DNA of 31,795 nt, from NCBI GenBank assembly GCA_039186435.1, contig JBCDAA010000048.1, positions 1 to 31,795 on the forward strand, given 5' to 3'. The position numbers were made by a program, and so were the translations under genes. The stretch is from JALVDI01 sp039186435. Its GTDB lineage: Bacteria > Myxococcota_A > Polyangia > Polyangiales > Houyiibacteriaceae. The notes beneath the pieces are model-generated. The model did not search any database. It was not told where the DNA came from and saw nothing but the letters and a program-made list of their open reading frames with translations. The first letter of the stretch is position 1, and each line of letters begins with the position of its first letter. Shown piece by piece: positions 21,731-29,118 of this stretch.

Positions 21731-24103
21731 TCATCGACGCCGTCGAACCACTACCCACAACGCGAAGGCCATGCATGCTGCGCCGAAGGGTGCTTTCCCG
21801 TCACCCGTCGCTGCGCAGCCACCACCGCCGCCGCCCATCATCATCCCACCATCGGCGCCCGTTCCTCCATCCATGCAAGCTGGATCGGGAGTGTTGGTGC
21901 ACCCATCGGAGTTGCAGCCGTCGATGGTGCACGGATCCCCGTCATCACACATCGAGTCGTCGCAGGGGCACGACGCATCCGCCGAGTCGATATCCCCGTT
22001 GCAGTTGTTGTCGACGCCGTCGTCGCACACTTCGCTCGCGCGAACGTTGATCAGCGGATCGGTGTCATCGCAGTCCATGCCGAACCGGTCTTCCGCCTCG
22101 TCGAGGCAGTCGCCGTCACGGTTGTCGTCGGTCCCGTCGACGCAGAAGCCGTCGCCGTCGCGGTCGAGCAGCACGAAACAGTCGACGTCGAAGAGGTCGA
22201 CGTCGCCATCGCAATCGTCGTCGAAGCCATTGCGACACATTTCCTCGGCGCGCGGGTTCCGGTCCGCGTTCGAGTCGTCGCAGTCGCTCTCGGCGATGTT
22301 CTCTCCCTCGTCGAGGCAGTCGCCGTCACCGTTGACGTCCTGCCCGATCGGGCACCAACCGTCCGAGTCCGCGTCGACATCGCGAACGCACGCGTCGCCG
22401 TCGTCGCGATAGTCCCCGTCGAAGAGCGCGGGGCCTTCGTCGATGAGGCCGTCCTGGTCGTTGTCCTTGCGGTCAAAGCAGTTTTCGGGCGCTCCCGGGT
22501 AGACGGTGGAGTCGTCGGGCGCGAGGTCGACCATCGTCGGATCCGAAGTGTCGGTCGCCTGTTCGTCGGCGTCCGCGCAGTCTCCGTCGCCGTTGCCGTC
22601 CCGGCCCACTTCGCACCATCCGTCCCCGTCCCGGTCGCGGTGGTCGCGGCACATCGGGTCGAACGCGTCCGTGGAGCCGTCGCAGTTGTTGTCGAGCTCA
22701 TCGGTGCAGATTTCGATGGTCAGCTCGCCCCCACGCGCGGGAACGACATCCGGATTCATATCATCGCAGTCGGTGCTGCCGCCTTCTTCGCCCGGGTCCG
22801 CGCAGTCGCCATCGCGGTTCATGTCGAAGCCGACAAAGCAGTAGCGGTCGCCGTCCCGGTCGAGGAAGCCAGCGCAGTCCTCGTCGGCGAGGGAGACGTC
22901 TCCATCGCAGTCGTTGTCGACGGTGTCCGTGCACATCTCGGCAGCCGACGGGCTCACCAGCGGATCACTGTCGTTGCAGTCGAAGGGTTCGATGTCCTCG
23001 CCCGGGTCGACGCAGTTGCCGTCCATGTCCATGTCGACACCGCGCGGGCAGTGGCCGTCCATGTCACTGTCGAAGAAACCCGCGCACTCGCTATCGTCGA
23101 AGTTCGCGTCGCCGTCGCAGTCGTTGTCGACGGTGTCCGTACAGATTTCCGTCTCGTCCGGGTTCACATCCGGGTTGGTGTCGTCGCAGTCGAAGCCGCC
23201 TTCCGGCTCGAGGTTGTCGAGGCAGTCGCCGTCGTCGTTAAGATCGCGACCCACCGGGCAGAACCCATCGTCGTCGTTGTCGATGTCACCGCGGCACATG
23301 TCGTCGAACTCGTCGGTGAGCTCGTTGCAGTCGTTGTCGAGGCCATCCGAGCAGTTCTCTCGGTTGCCCGGAAACACGGTGATCTCGTCATCGTTGCAGT
23401 CGACGTCGCCGTTGGCCTCGCCGGGGTCGATGCAGTCGCGGTCGTCGTTCATGTCACGTCCCATGCGGCACACGCCATCTCCGTCGCGGTCGACGACGTC
23501 TTCACAAACGGGGTCCTCGAGCGTTGAGAGGCCGTTGCAGTCGTCGTCGATGGTGTTCGTGCAGAGTTCGTCCGCGCCCGAGTTCACCATCGCGTTGTCA
23601 TCGTCGCAGTCGACGGAGCCGTCGTTCTCACCGGGTCCAAGGCAGTCGCCGCTGTCGTCGAGATCCTGGCCGAACCAGCAAAAGCCGTCGCCGTCCATGT
23701 CGGTACTGCCCGGACTGTTGGTGTCGAAGCCAGGGCGCGTCACGTAGTCCTCGACGCCGGGATCGTCTTCGCCGGGACGCCAGGTGCCGGTCGGGTCCTG
23801 GAGCTCCTGGCCATTCGTAAAGCCGTCGCCGTCGGAGTCCATCGCGGCGAGGGTTTCGTTCCAGCGAAACATGTTCGTGCGAAACGCCATCCCGAAGGGG
23901 TTCAGGCAGGGACGCGTACCGCCGCTTTCCTCGCACCCAGCGCCCCCGTCCGGGTTGTTGTGGCAGGTGATGCACGGCTTCACCGTTCCTGCGCTATTTT
24001 CCGCCGTCGCGCGGTTGGGCACGCGACTCGCGTAAAACTCGTGTGCAAACGCCTCCACAGGGAGCGCGAAAAGAACGAGGAGCGTAAGGGCGGAAAAGCG
24101 CAT
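21731..24103 (-). CDS. Temptin-like CxxCH / MopE-repeat surface protein, MYXO-CTERM-like
   Basis: The 790-residue protein has a signal peptide (1-20, AFA-H). The N-terminal module resembles that of the EGF-repeat protein: C44-IT-C47-H48, NPFGMAF and DSDGDGFTNGQEL. Residues about 140-745 consist of eight copies of a composite repeat: an Asp-rich DxDGDGxC-x-G-x-D-x-N-x-DGDC half, then a MopE-type DCDD-P-E-C-DNDCDGD half (the metal-binding motif family). Calcium binding is likely; copper is possible by analogy to MopE. The C-terminus has Met/Gly-rich GGGGGGCAATG, a hydrophobic stretch and RRRR, a MYXO-CTERM-like anchor. It starts seven bases after the lipoprotein stop codon. Confidence 0.9.
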   Translation of the reverse strand: MRFSALTLLVLFALPVEAFAHEFYASRVPNRATAENSAGTVKPCITCHNNPDGGAGCEESGGTRPCLNPFGMAFRTNMFRWNETLAAMDSDGDGFTNGQELQDPTGTWRPGEDDPGVEDYVTRPGFDTNSPGSTDMDGDGFCWFGQDLDDSGDCLGPGENDGSVDCDDDNAMVNSGADELCTNTIDDDCNGLSTLEDPVCEDVVDRDGDGVCRMGRDMNDDRDCIDPGEANGDVDCNDDEITVFPGNRENCSDGLDNDCNELTDEFDDMCRGDIDNDDDGFCPVGRDLNDDGDCLDNLEPEGGFDCDDTNPDVNPDETEICTDTVDNDCDGDANFDDSECAGFFDSDMDGHCPRGVDMDMDGNCVDPGEDIEPFDCNDSDPLVSPSAAEMCTDTVDNDCDGDVSLADEDCAGFLDRDGDRYCFVGFDMNRDGDCADPGEEGGSTDCDDMNPDVVPARGGELTIEICTDELDNNCDGSTDAFDPMCRDHRDRDGDGWCEVGRDGNGDGDCADADEQATDTSDPTMVDLAPDDSTVYPGAPENCFDRKDNDQDGLIDEGPALFDGDYRDDGDACVRDVDADSDGWCPIGQDVNGDGDCLDEGENIAESDCDDSNADRNPRAEEMCRNGFDDDCDGDVDLFDVDCFVLLDRDGDGFCVDGTDDNRDGDCLDEAEDRFGMDCDDTDPLINVRASEVCDDGVDNNCNGDIDSADASCPCDDSMCDDGDPCTIDGCNSDGCTNTPDPACMDGGTGADGGMMMGGGGGGCAATGDGKAPFGAACMAFALWVVVRRRR

Positions 24104-24110
24104 GGGGACC

Positions 24111-25184
24111 TCAAGGGGTGACGCGGAAGTTCAACCGATAGTTTAGGGCGCGGGAGATATCCGGCCGCTCGTCTTCCACGACCACGAAGAAGAGGCCGCC
24201 GGTCGCAAATGTCTCGTCAATTACGGGACACCCTGAAACTACGTCGCCTCCGCGGTTGTCGTTATTCGCATTTCGCAGCGTTAGGGTGAGGTCGGGACTG
24301 CCCACCCCCGAACACGGTGATCCGGAGCCGTCGCGCTGCTCGACTTCCAATCGCCCGCCGTCGGGGATGTCTACGGCAAAGACGTCTGGGTAGCCACATC
24401 CCTCAAAGCCGCCGATGTCCGCGATGACTTCGAGCTCGTTTGTCGCGACCGGAAGAACGATTCGGTTCGCTTCCTTGAAGTTGAAGTTGAAGCCCTGCTC
24501 TTCGCGGGAGTCTTCCGTCACCATCCAGCGACAGTCGGAGGAGCATCCGGCCTGGCCTTCGCAGGCCTCCCCGTGCTCGGGGACGCCGTTGCCGCAGTTC
24601 GGCCGGATCGCATCGAGCAGGTACGCGCCGCCGCCGCGGTTCGTGTCATCGATGCCGATGAAGAAGCGACCGCTCGTCTCAAAGGTGAACGCGAAATGCT
24701 CGTCCTGCTGCGCATCGCAGAAGTTCGCGAGCAGATCGTCCGCGCACATCGTCGACGAGCAAGACGCGTTGAAAACGTATAGCGTCGGGTTGCGCGACGT
24801 CGGATCAGGATCGTTCGCCTCGTCGACGCGCAAGTGGAAGTGCCACTCCTCGCCCTCGGTCACATCCACGGCGAAAAAGCCTTCCGGACCTGGGGTCGAG
24901 AGGTTGCCGCAGCCGGTGAGCGATCCGACGTCGTTGACGAACGCTGTCGTGTCGATTGCGATGTTCTCCATCGTGTCGGTGATGACGAAGACGTCGTCCG
25001 TGCCGCACCGATCAACGGCGGGCTGAGTGGTGCCGGAGTCCTCCTCGACGACCGCGTCCATCCCGGCATCAACTCCGCCGGTGTCGGGGGTTTCGCCGCC
25101 GTCCGCGAGGCGCCGAAAGAGTTCCGGGTCTGCCAGGCTACAGCCCGCGAGCGCGACCAAAACGAAACAAGCTAGGGTTCTCAC
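24111..25184 (-). CDS. Lipoprotein with two PPC-like beta domains
   Basis: The 357-residue product has a lipoprotein signal (LAGC, Cys15), an Asp/Gly-rich linker (about 25-55), then two beta-rich domains (about 60-190 and 225-355). These resemble pre-peptidase C-terminal domains (WHFHLRVDEAN, FAFTFETSGRFFIGID, GGLFFVVVEDE). Between them is a short Cys motif CGNGVPEHGEACEGQAGCSSDC, like the DUF4215-type repeats of the EGF-repeat protein. No catalytic residues are seen. Gaps of nine bases to the upstream TPR protein and seven bases to the downstream MopE-repeat gene put it in the middle of the same operon. A binding or assembly role at the cell surface is inference. Confidence 0.75.
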   Translation of the reverse strand: MRTLACFVLVALAGCSLADPELFRRLADGGETPDTGGVDAGMDAVVEEDSGTTQPAVDRCGTDDVFVITDTMENIAIDTTAFVNDVGSLTGCGNLSTPGPEGFFAVDVTEGEEWHFHLRVDEANDPDPTSRNPTLYVFNASCSSTMCADDLLANFCDAQQDEHFAFTFETSGRFFIGIDDTNRGGGAYLLDAIRPNCGNGVPEHGEACEGQAGCSSDCRWMVTEDSREEQGFNFNFKEANRIVLPVATNELEVIADIGGFEGCGYPDVFAVDIPDGGRLEVEQRDGSGSPCSGVGSPDLTLTLRNANNDNRGGDVVSGCPVIDETFATGGLFFVVVEDERPDISRALNYRLNFRVTP

Positions 25185-25193
25185 GCCATCACC

Positions 25194-26072
25194 TCAAAAG
25201 TTGCCTTGGGCACCGATCACAAATCCACCTGGGCCTGCAGAAACCGTGGGGTTTGCCCCCGGCTCTTCGCTCTCGTCGTCGTCGCCTCCTCCTCCACTCC
25301 AGTTCGTGAAGATGGCGAGAACAGCGGCGGTCGCACCGAGACCCGCGGCCACTCCGATAAGGGCGTTGGTTCGCTTTTCGGCGCTGCGAACATCGTTGTA
25401 CATCGATCGAGCTTCCTCGAACGTGGCTGTCGGCCCGTTCGCGAACTCCTCGTAGTCGTCGTTCTTGCTCTGGGCGTCGAGACCGCTCCAGATGATGAGG
25501 CCGCCGGCTACGAGCGCCGCGCCGCCCACGGCGATGACGACCGCGGGGTGAAGACCGCCACTGTCTTCTTCTTCCGGAGTTTCAAAAGGGTCCGGGTCAG
25601 GATCCGGGTCGGGGTCCGGATCGGGATCCGGGTCGGGGTCGGGGTCCGGGTCCGGAACGCGGTTCTGCTCGACCGCGCGTTCGAGCACGGCGATGCGTGC
25701 CTCGACTTCCTCGCGGTCCGGCGCATCCGGTACCTCGACGAGGTACTCCCGGAACTTGCTGAGGGCCTCTTCGTCGCGACGAAGGCGGTCGAGCGTCACT
25801 GCGATGTTGTAGAGAAGCACCGCGCGACCGCTGAGCTCGTACGCCTGAATGAATCGCGCGAGGGCGTTGTCGTAATCGCCTCGAGAAAAGGCATCACGTG
25901 CCGACTCGAAGGTCAGGCGGGCCGCGCGATCGAGGTTTTCGTCGCGCGCCTCGAGTTCCGTCGCTTCTTCCTCGGTTGGCGCCGCCTCTGCCGGCTGCTG
26001 CGCAATTGCATGGCCGCTGTGGACAACGGCCAAAATCAACCCCAGTCCCCCCAAGAGGGTCTGTCTAGGCAT
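25194..26072 (-). CDS. TPR protein with (Asp-Pro)n linker and membrane segments
   Basis: About 292 residues. A signal peptide (TLLGGLGLILAVVHSGHAIAQ) is followed by TPR-like helices (about 45-130: ARDAFSRGDYDNALARFIQAYELSGRAVLLYNIAVTLDRLRRDEEALSKFREYL). Then come an Asp-Pro repeat linker and two hydrophobic stretches (HPAVVIAVGGAALVAGGLIIW and TNALIGVAAGLGATAAVLAIF). This layout is frequent in myxobacterial cell-envelope proteins of unknown role. GGGAG six to seven bases upstream favours ATG 26072; ATGs at 26084 and 26099 are alternatives. It is the first gene of the minus-strand surface operon and is divergent from the di-heme lipoprotein gene by 87 bases. Confidence 0.78.
   Translation of the reverse strand: MPRQTLLGGLGLILAVVHSGHAIAQQPAEAAPTEEEATELEARDENLDRAARLTFESARDAFSRGDYDNALARFIQAYELSGRAVLLYNIAVTLDRLRRDEEALSKFREYLVEVPDAPDREEVEARIAVLERAVEQNRVPDPDPDPDPDPDPDPDPDPDPDPFETPEEEDSGGLHPAVVIAVGGAALVAGGLIIWSGLDAQSKNDDYEEFANGPTATFEEARSMYNDVRSAEKRTNALIGVAAGLGATAAVLAIFTNWSGGGGDDDESEEPGANPTVSAGPGGFVIGAQGNF
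25588..25653. repeat. 6-bp tandem repeat encoding an Asp-Pro linker
   Basis: About 11 units of a six-base repeat with consensus GGGTCC/GGGTCG (plus strand) encode an alternating Asp-Pro stretch in the TPR protein. Variant bases are almost all synonymous, suggesting selection for the dipeptide. Copy-number change would stay in frame. Confidence 0.85.
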
Positions 26073-26159
26073 TCTCACTCCCATCCTCTGCGACCCCATC
26101 GTCGCCTCGGCATCCTATGGTGACGTAGCATAACTTGCGACATACTGCTTACCGGGTGA

Positions 26160-27248
26160 ATGGATTTTTCGATGCGTAGGAAAGCATTCTATCTCAGTTT
26201 GACTGCAATGGTGTGGGGTTGCGGGGATGACGCGAGTCCGACCGACGCCGGCGTCGATACAGCCATAGCGGACGCGGGGACCGACGTTGCCGAGGATGTT
26301 CCCGGGGACGCGGGTGTTGATGCATTTGATGCAGGCTTTGACGCGGGTCCTCCTTGCGACGGTCCGCCCGGCCTTTATATCGACCCCGACTGCGAAGAGC
26401 TCTCACCCGAGATCCTCCCTTACAACCCGCAGTTCTGGCTTTGGAGTGATGGGACCGACAAGGGGCGCTTCATCGCGTTTCCCGATGGCGCTGTCATCGA
26501 CTCGCGTGACGAGGACGCGTGGGTCTTTCCCGTGGGCACACGCATTTGGAAGAACTTCGACCTAGACGGGATGCACCTTGAGACCCGCTACTTCGAAAAG
26601 ACGCGGGCCGGCGAGGGGCTTAGCACCTGGCGGATTCGAACCTACCAGTGGAACGAAGACCAGAACGCGGTCACGGAGGTCACCGATGGCGCGTTTAACG
26701 TTCTCGGCACCGACCACGACATCCCGCCCGTTGCTGCCTGTGGCCGCTGTCATGACGGAGGCGCGCAGCCAGATATCGTCCTCGGCTTTGGCTCCATCCA
26801 GCTCAACCACGACGACTCGGACGTCACCCTCGCGGACCTGGAGTCGATGGGGCTCCTGAGCGACCCGGTCGACGAAGCGCTCGCGGTGATTCCCACCCCG
26901 GACCCCGTGGTTCGTGAAGCACTGGGCTACCTCCACGCGAACTGCGGTCATTGTCACGGCGGATTCGCGCCGGCAGCGGGCATGCGGCTCTTTCTCGAAA
27001 CAGGCACCGCGACCATCGAGGAAACGGGCGCGTATCAAACGGCGGTCGGCCAGCCGAGCGCGTGGGTGACGCCCGAGGCGACGACGCGCGTCGTTCCCGG
27101 CGACCCGGAAGCGAGCACGCTTTTTCTTCGGATGAACACCCGTGAGCCGGTGAATCAGATGCCGCCGCTGGCAACCGAAGCGGTCGACGACGTCGGTCTC
27201 GAAGAAGTGCGCCAGTGGATCCTCTCCCTGCCGACTGACGGGGGATGA
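26160..27248 (+). CDS. Di-heme cytochrome c lipoprotein (SO2930-like)
   Basis: The 362-residue product has a lipoprotein signal ending VWGC (Cys21) and an Asp/Ala/Val-rich linker (about 25-65). A beta-rich domain (FWLWSDGTDKGRFIAFPDG, FPVGTRIWKNFDLDGMHLETRYFEK, YQWNEDQNAV) follows. Two heme c attachment sites are visible: C194-GR-C197-H198 and C262-GH-C265-H266. The pattern resembles SO2930-family diheme cytochromes, which are exported and of poorly known role. The assignment rests on motif memory only. ATG 26160 and 26172 are both possible starts. It is followed after 12 bases by the PP2C gene and lies divergent to the surface-protein operon, so a link to either is possible. Confidence 0.8.
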   Translation: MDFSMRRKAFYLSLTAMVWGCGDDASPTDAGVDTAIADAGTDVAEDVPGDAGVDAFDAGFDAGPPCDGPPGLYIDPDCEELSPEILPYNPQFWLWSDGTDKGRFIAFPDGAVIDSRDEDAWVFPVGTRIWKNFDLDGMHLETRYFEKTRAGEGLSTWRIRTYQWNEDQNAVTEVTDGAFNVLGTDHDIPPVAACGRCHDGGAQPDIVLGFGSIQLNHDDSDVTLADLESMGLLSDPVDEALAVIPTPDPVVREALGYLHANCGHCHGGFAPAAGMRLFLETGTATIEETGAYQTAVGQPSAWVTPEATTRVVPGDPEASTLFLRMNTREPVNQMPPLATEAVDDVGLEEVRQWILSLPTDGG

Positions 27249-27260
27249 TAACGTTCGCGC

Positions 27261-28487
27261 ATGCGCGCCGAGGGTTGTAGCGACGTTGGCCGAGTACGCG
27301 GCCACAACGAAGATTATTGGTTAGCGGACGATGAGCTGCGCCTCTACGTGGTGTGCGACGGAATGGGCGGGCACGCCGCGGGCGAGGTCGCGTCGCGGAC
27401 CGCGGCCGAAACGCTCGTCGAAGGACTGAGCGCGGATCGTCCGACCACCGTCGAAGAGGGGCGCGCGCGTCTCGAAGCGGCGGTGCACGAAGCCAATCGC
27501 CGCGTCTACGCGATGGGCGCTGCGGACAAAGCCAAAGCCGGTATGGGAACGACGTGTACCGCGGTGCTCTTCGTCGACGACCGCGCTGTTCTCGCCCACG
27601 TCGGCGACAGCCGTCTCTACATGGTCCGTGACGGCGAGATTCATCAGCTCTCGAGCGACCACACGTTTGTCGCAGAAGCGGTGAAGCAAGGGATCATGAC
27701 GCCGGAGCAGGCGAAGCGAAGCGAGCACACGAACGTGGTGACGCGAGCGGTGGGGCCGTCGCCGCAGGTTCTCGTCGACACGCTCGTCTTCGACGTTCTT
27801 CCAGGGGACACGCTTCTGCTCTGCTCGGACGGGCTTACCGAGTATCTCGAAGACCACGAGCTCCGCGATCGACTTGCGGCGAGTGGAAGCGCAGCACCCG
27901 GTCTCGTTGCGGTCGCCAATGAGCGTGGCGGTGAGGACAACATCACGGTTCTGGTCGTGAGTGTCGACGAGGTTGACGAAGCGCGCGCGACGCAGGTTCA
28001 GGCCGACCTCATGGCCCTTCGACATATCCAGCTTCTCAGCGAGCTCGACATGGCGGAGCAGGCAAAGGTGGTCGGGCATCTCGAGTCGCTCTACCGAGAG
28101 CAGGGCCAGGCGATCCTCGACCAGGGTGCCGAGGGACAAGGGCTCTACATCCTGGTGGCGGGCGAGGTGGAAGTCGTGCGCGACGGCAAGGTGATCGCCA
28201 CGCTTCCCGCGGGGTCCCACTTCGGCGAGATGGCGCTGCTCAACCAGCGCCCGCGAAATGCGACCGCACGCGCGATGACGGACTGCCGGCTCTTGCATCT
28301 CTCTCGAGACGGCTTCTACCAGCTCGTGCAGCACGACCATGTGATCGGTATCAAATTCCTGTGGCGGCTGGCGCAGACCTTGAGCATGCGCCTCGATGAG
28401 GCGTACGAGACGCCCCAGGAGAGCGAAGCGACGCGAAAGACGATGCGCTTCGGGCTCTTTCCGAGCCCTTTTGCGCCGAAGCGCTGA
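27261..28487 (+). CDS. PP2C-type phosphatase fused to cyclic-nucleotide-binding domain
   Basis: A 408-residue soluble protein. The phosphatase domain (about 1-235) has the metal-binding PP2C/Stp motifs RGHNEDY, VCDGMGGHAAGE, GMGTTCTAVLF, HVGDSRLY, CSDGLTEYL and GGEDNITVLVV. The C-terminal domain (about 255-375) is a CRP-type cyclic-nucleotide-binding beta-roll with phosphate-binding cassette FGEMALLNQRPRNATARA, keeping the conserved Glu and Arg. It should dephosphorylate Ser/Thr phosphoproteins under cyclic-nucleotide control. It is encoded near a Ser/Thr kinase (two genes downstream), so the two may oppose each other. ATG 27261 has no clear Shine-Dalgarno. Confidence 0.93.
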   Translation: MRAEGCSDVGRVRGHNEDYWLADDELRLYVVCDGMGGHAAGEVASRTAAETLVEGLSADRPTTVEEGRARLEAAVHEANRRVYAMGAADKAKAGMGTTCTAVLFVDDRAVLAHVGDSRLYMVRDGEIHQLSSDHTFVAEAVKQGIMTPEQAKRSEHTNVVTRAVGPSPQVLVDTLVFDVLPGDTLLLCSDGLTEYLEDHELRDRLAASGSAAPGLVAVANERGGEDNITVLVVSVDEVDEARATQVQADLMALRHIQLLSELDMAEQAKVVGHLESLYREQGQAILDQGAEGQGLYILVAGEVEVVRDGKVIATLPAGSHFGEMALLNQRPRNATARAMTDCRLLHLSRDGFYQLVQHDHVIGIKFLWRLAQTLSMRLDEAYETPQESEATRKTMRFGLFPSPFAPKR

Positions 28488-28524
28488 CCGCTGGATTTCG
28501 AGCCGAAGGTCGCTACAACCCAGC

Positions 28525-29118
28525 GTGGCGAAGCTCTATTTTCGATACGGGACCATGGACAGCGCGAAAACGCTGAACCTTCTCGCGGTTGCGCACAACT
28601 ATCGAAAGCAGGGGAAGAAGTGCGTGCTTCTCAAGCCAAAGATGGACGCGCGTTTCGGGGCGGAGAAAATTCGCTCGCGAAGCGGCCTGGAGGCGGACGC
28701 GGACTTCCTCTTGGAGAACGACTGTCGCCTTCCCCTCGAGCAGCTTGAGGGGCTCGACTGCGTGCTTGTCGACGAAGCGCAGTTCTTGAGCGAAGCGGTG
28801 ATCGAGCAGCTTCGCGATCTCACGATCGACCAGAACGTGCCCGTGATCTGCTACGGGCTTCGAACGGACTTTCGAGCGCGGTTGTTTCCCGGATCGCGCA
28901 GACTCTTTGAGCTCGCCGACTCCATCGAGGAAGTCAAAGTCACCTGCGTGCACTGCGGGCGAAAGGCCGTCTTCAACCTGCGGTGCATCGACGGCAAGCC
29001 GACCTTCGACGGTCCTCAGGTCAAACTCGGCGCCGACGAAAGCTACGTTCCCGTCTGCTGGCGTCACTACCGCGAGGCGCTGATAGAGAGCTCGGGATCT
29101 GCTAGGATGGCGCCGTGA
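28525..29118 (+). CDS. tdk: Thymidine kinase (type II)
   Basis: From GTG 28525 the product has 197 residues, the usual size of bacterial type II thymidine kinase. The P-loop region is YGTMDSAKT (G9-T16, with Ala instead of the common Gly before Lys). The DEAQF motif (VLVDEAQFL) is the Walker-B-like site. Zinc ligands are C141-VH-C144 and C178-WR-H181. It phosphorylates thymidine with ATP in the salvage pathway. The frame upstream (from 28396) overlaps the phosphatase gene and is not used. The stop overlaps the kinase start (GTGA at 29115-29118). A role for it among signalling genes is not obvious. Confidence 0.93.
   Translation: MAKLYFRYGTMDSAKTLNLLAVAHNYRKQGKKCVLLKPKMDARFGAEKIRSRSGLEADADFLLENDCRLPLEQLEGLDCVLVDEAQFLSEAVIEQLRDLTIDQNVPVICYGLRTDFRARLFPGSRRLFELADSIEEVKVTCVHCGRKAVFNLRCIDGKPTFDGPQVKLGADESYVPVCWRHYREALIESSGSARMAP

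Noticed and set aside
21680..23527. 615-codon plus-strand open frame opposite the MopE-repeat gene
   Set aside because: It is antisense to GAC/GAT-rich repeats, giving Val/Ala/Ile-rich sequence. The minus strand shows clear repeats and an anchor.
18500..23700. Regularly spaced DNA repeats that might be taken for a CRISPR array
   Set aside because: The spacing follows protein repeats in frame (about 40 residues for EGF, about 75 for the MopE composite), and the copies differ at the nucleotide level, unlike CRISPR repeats.
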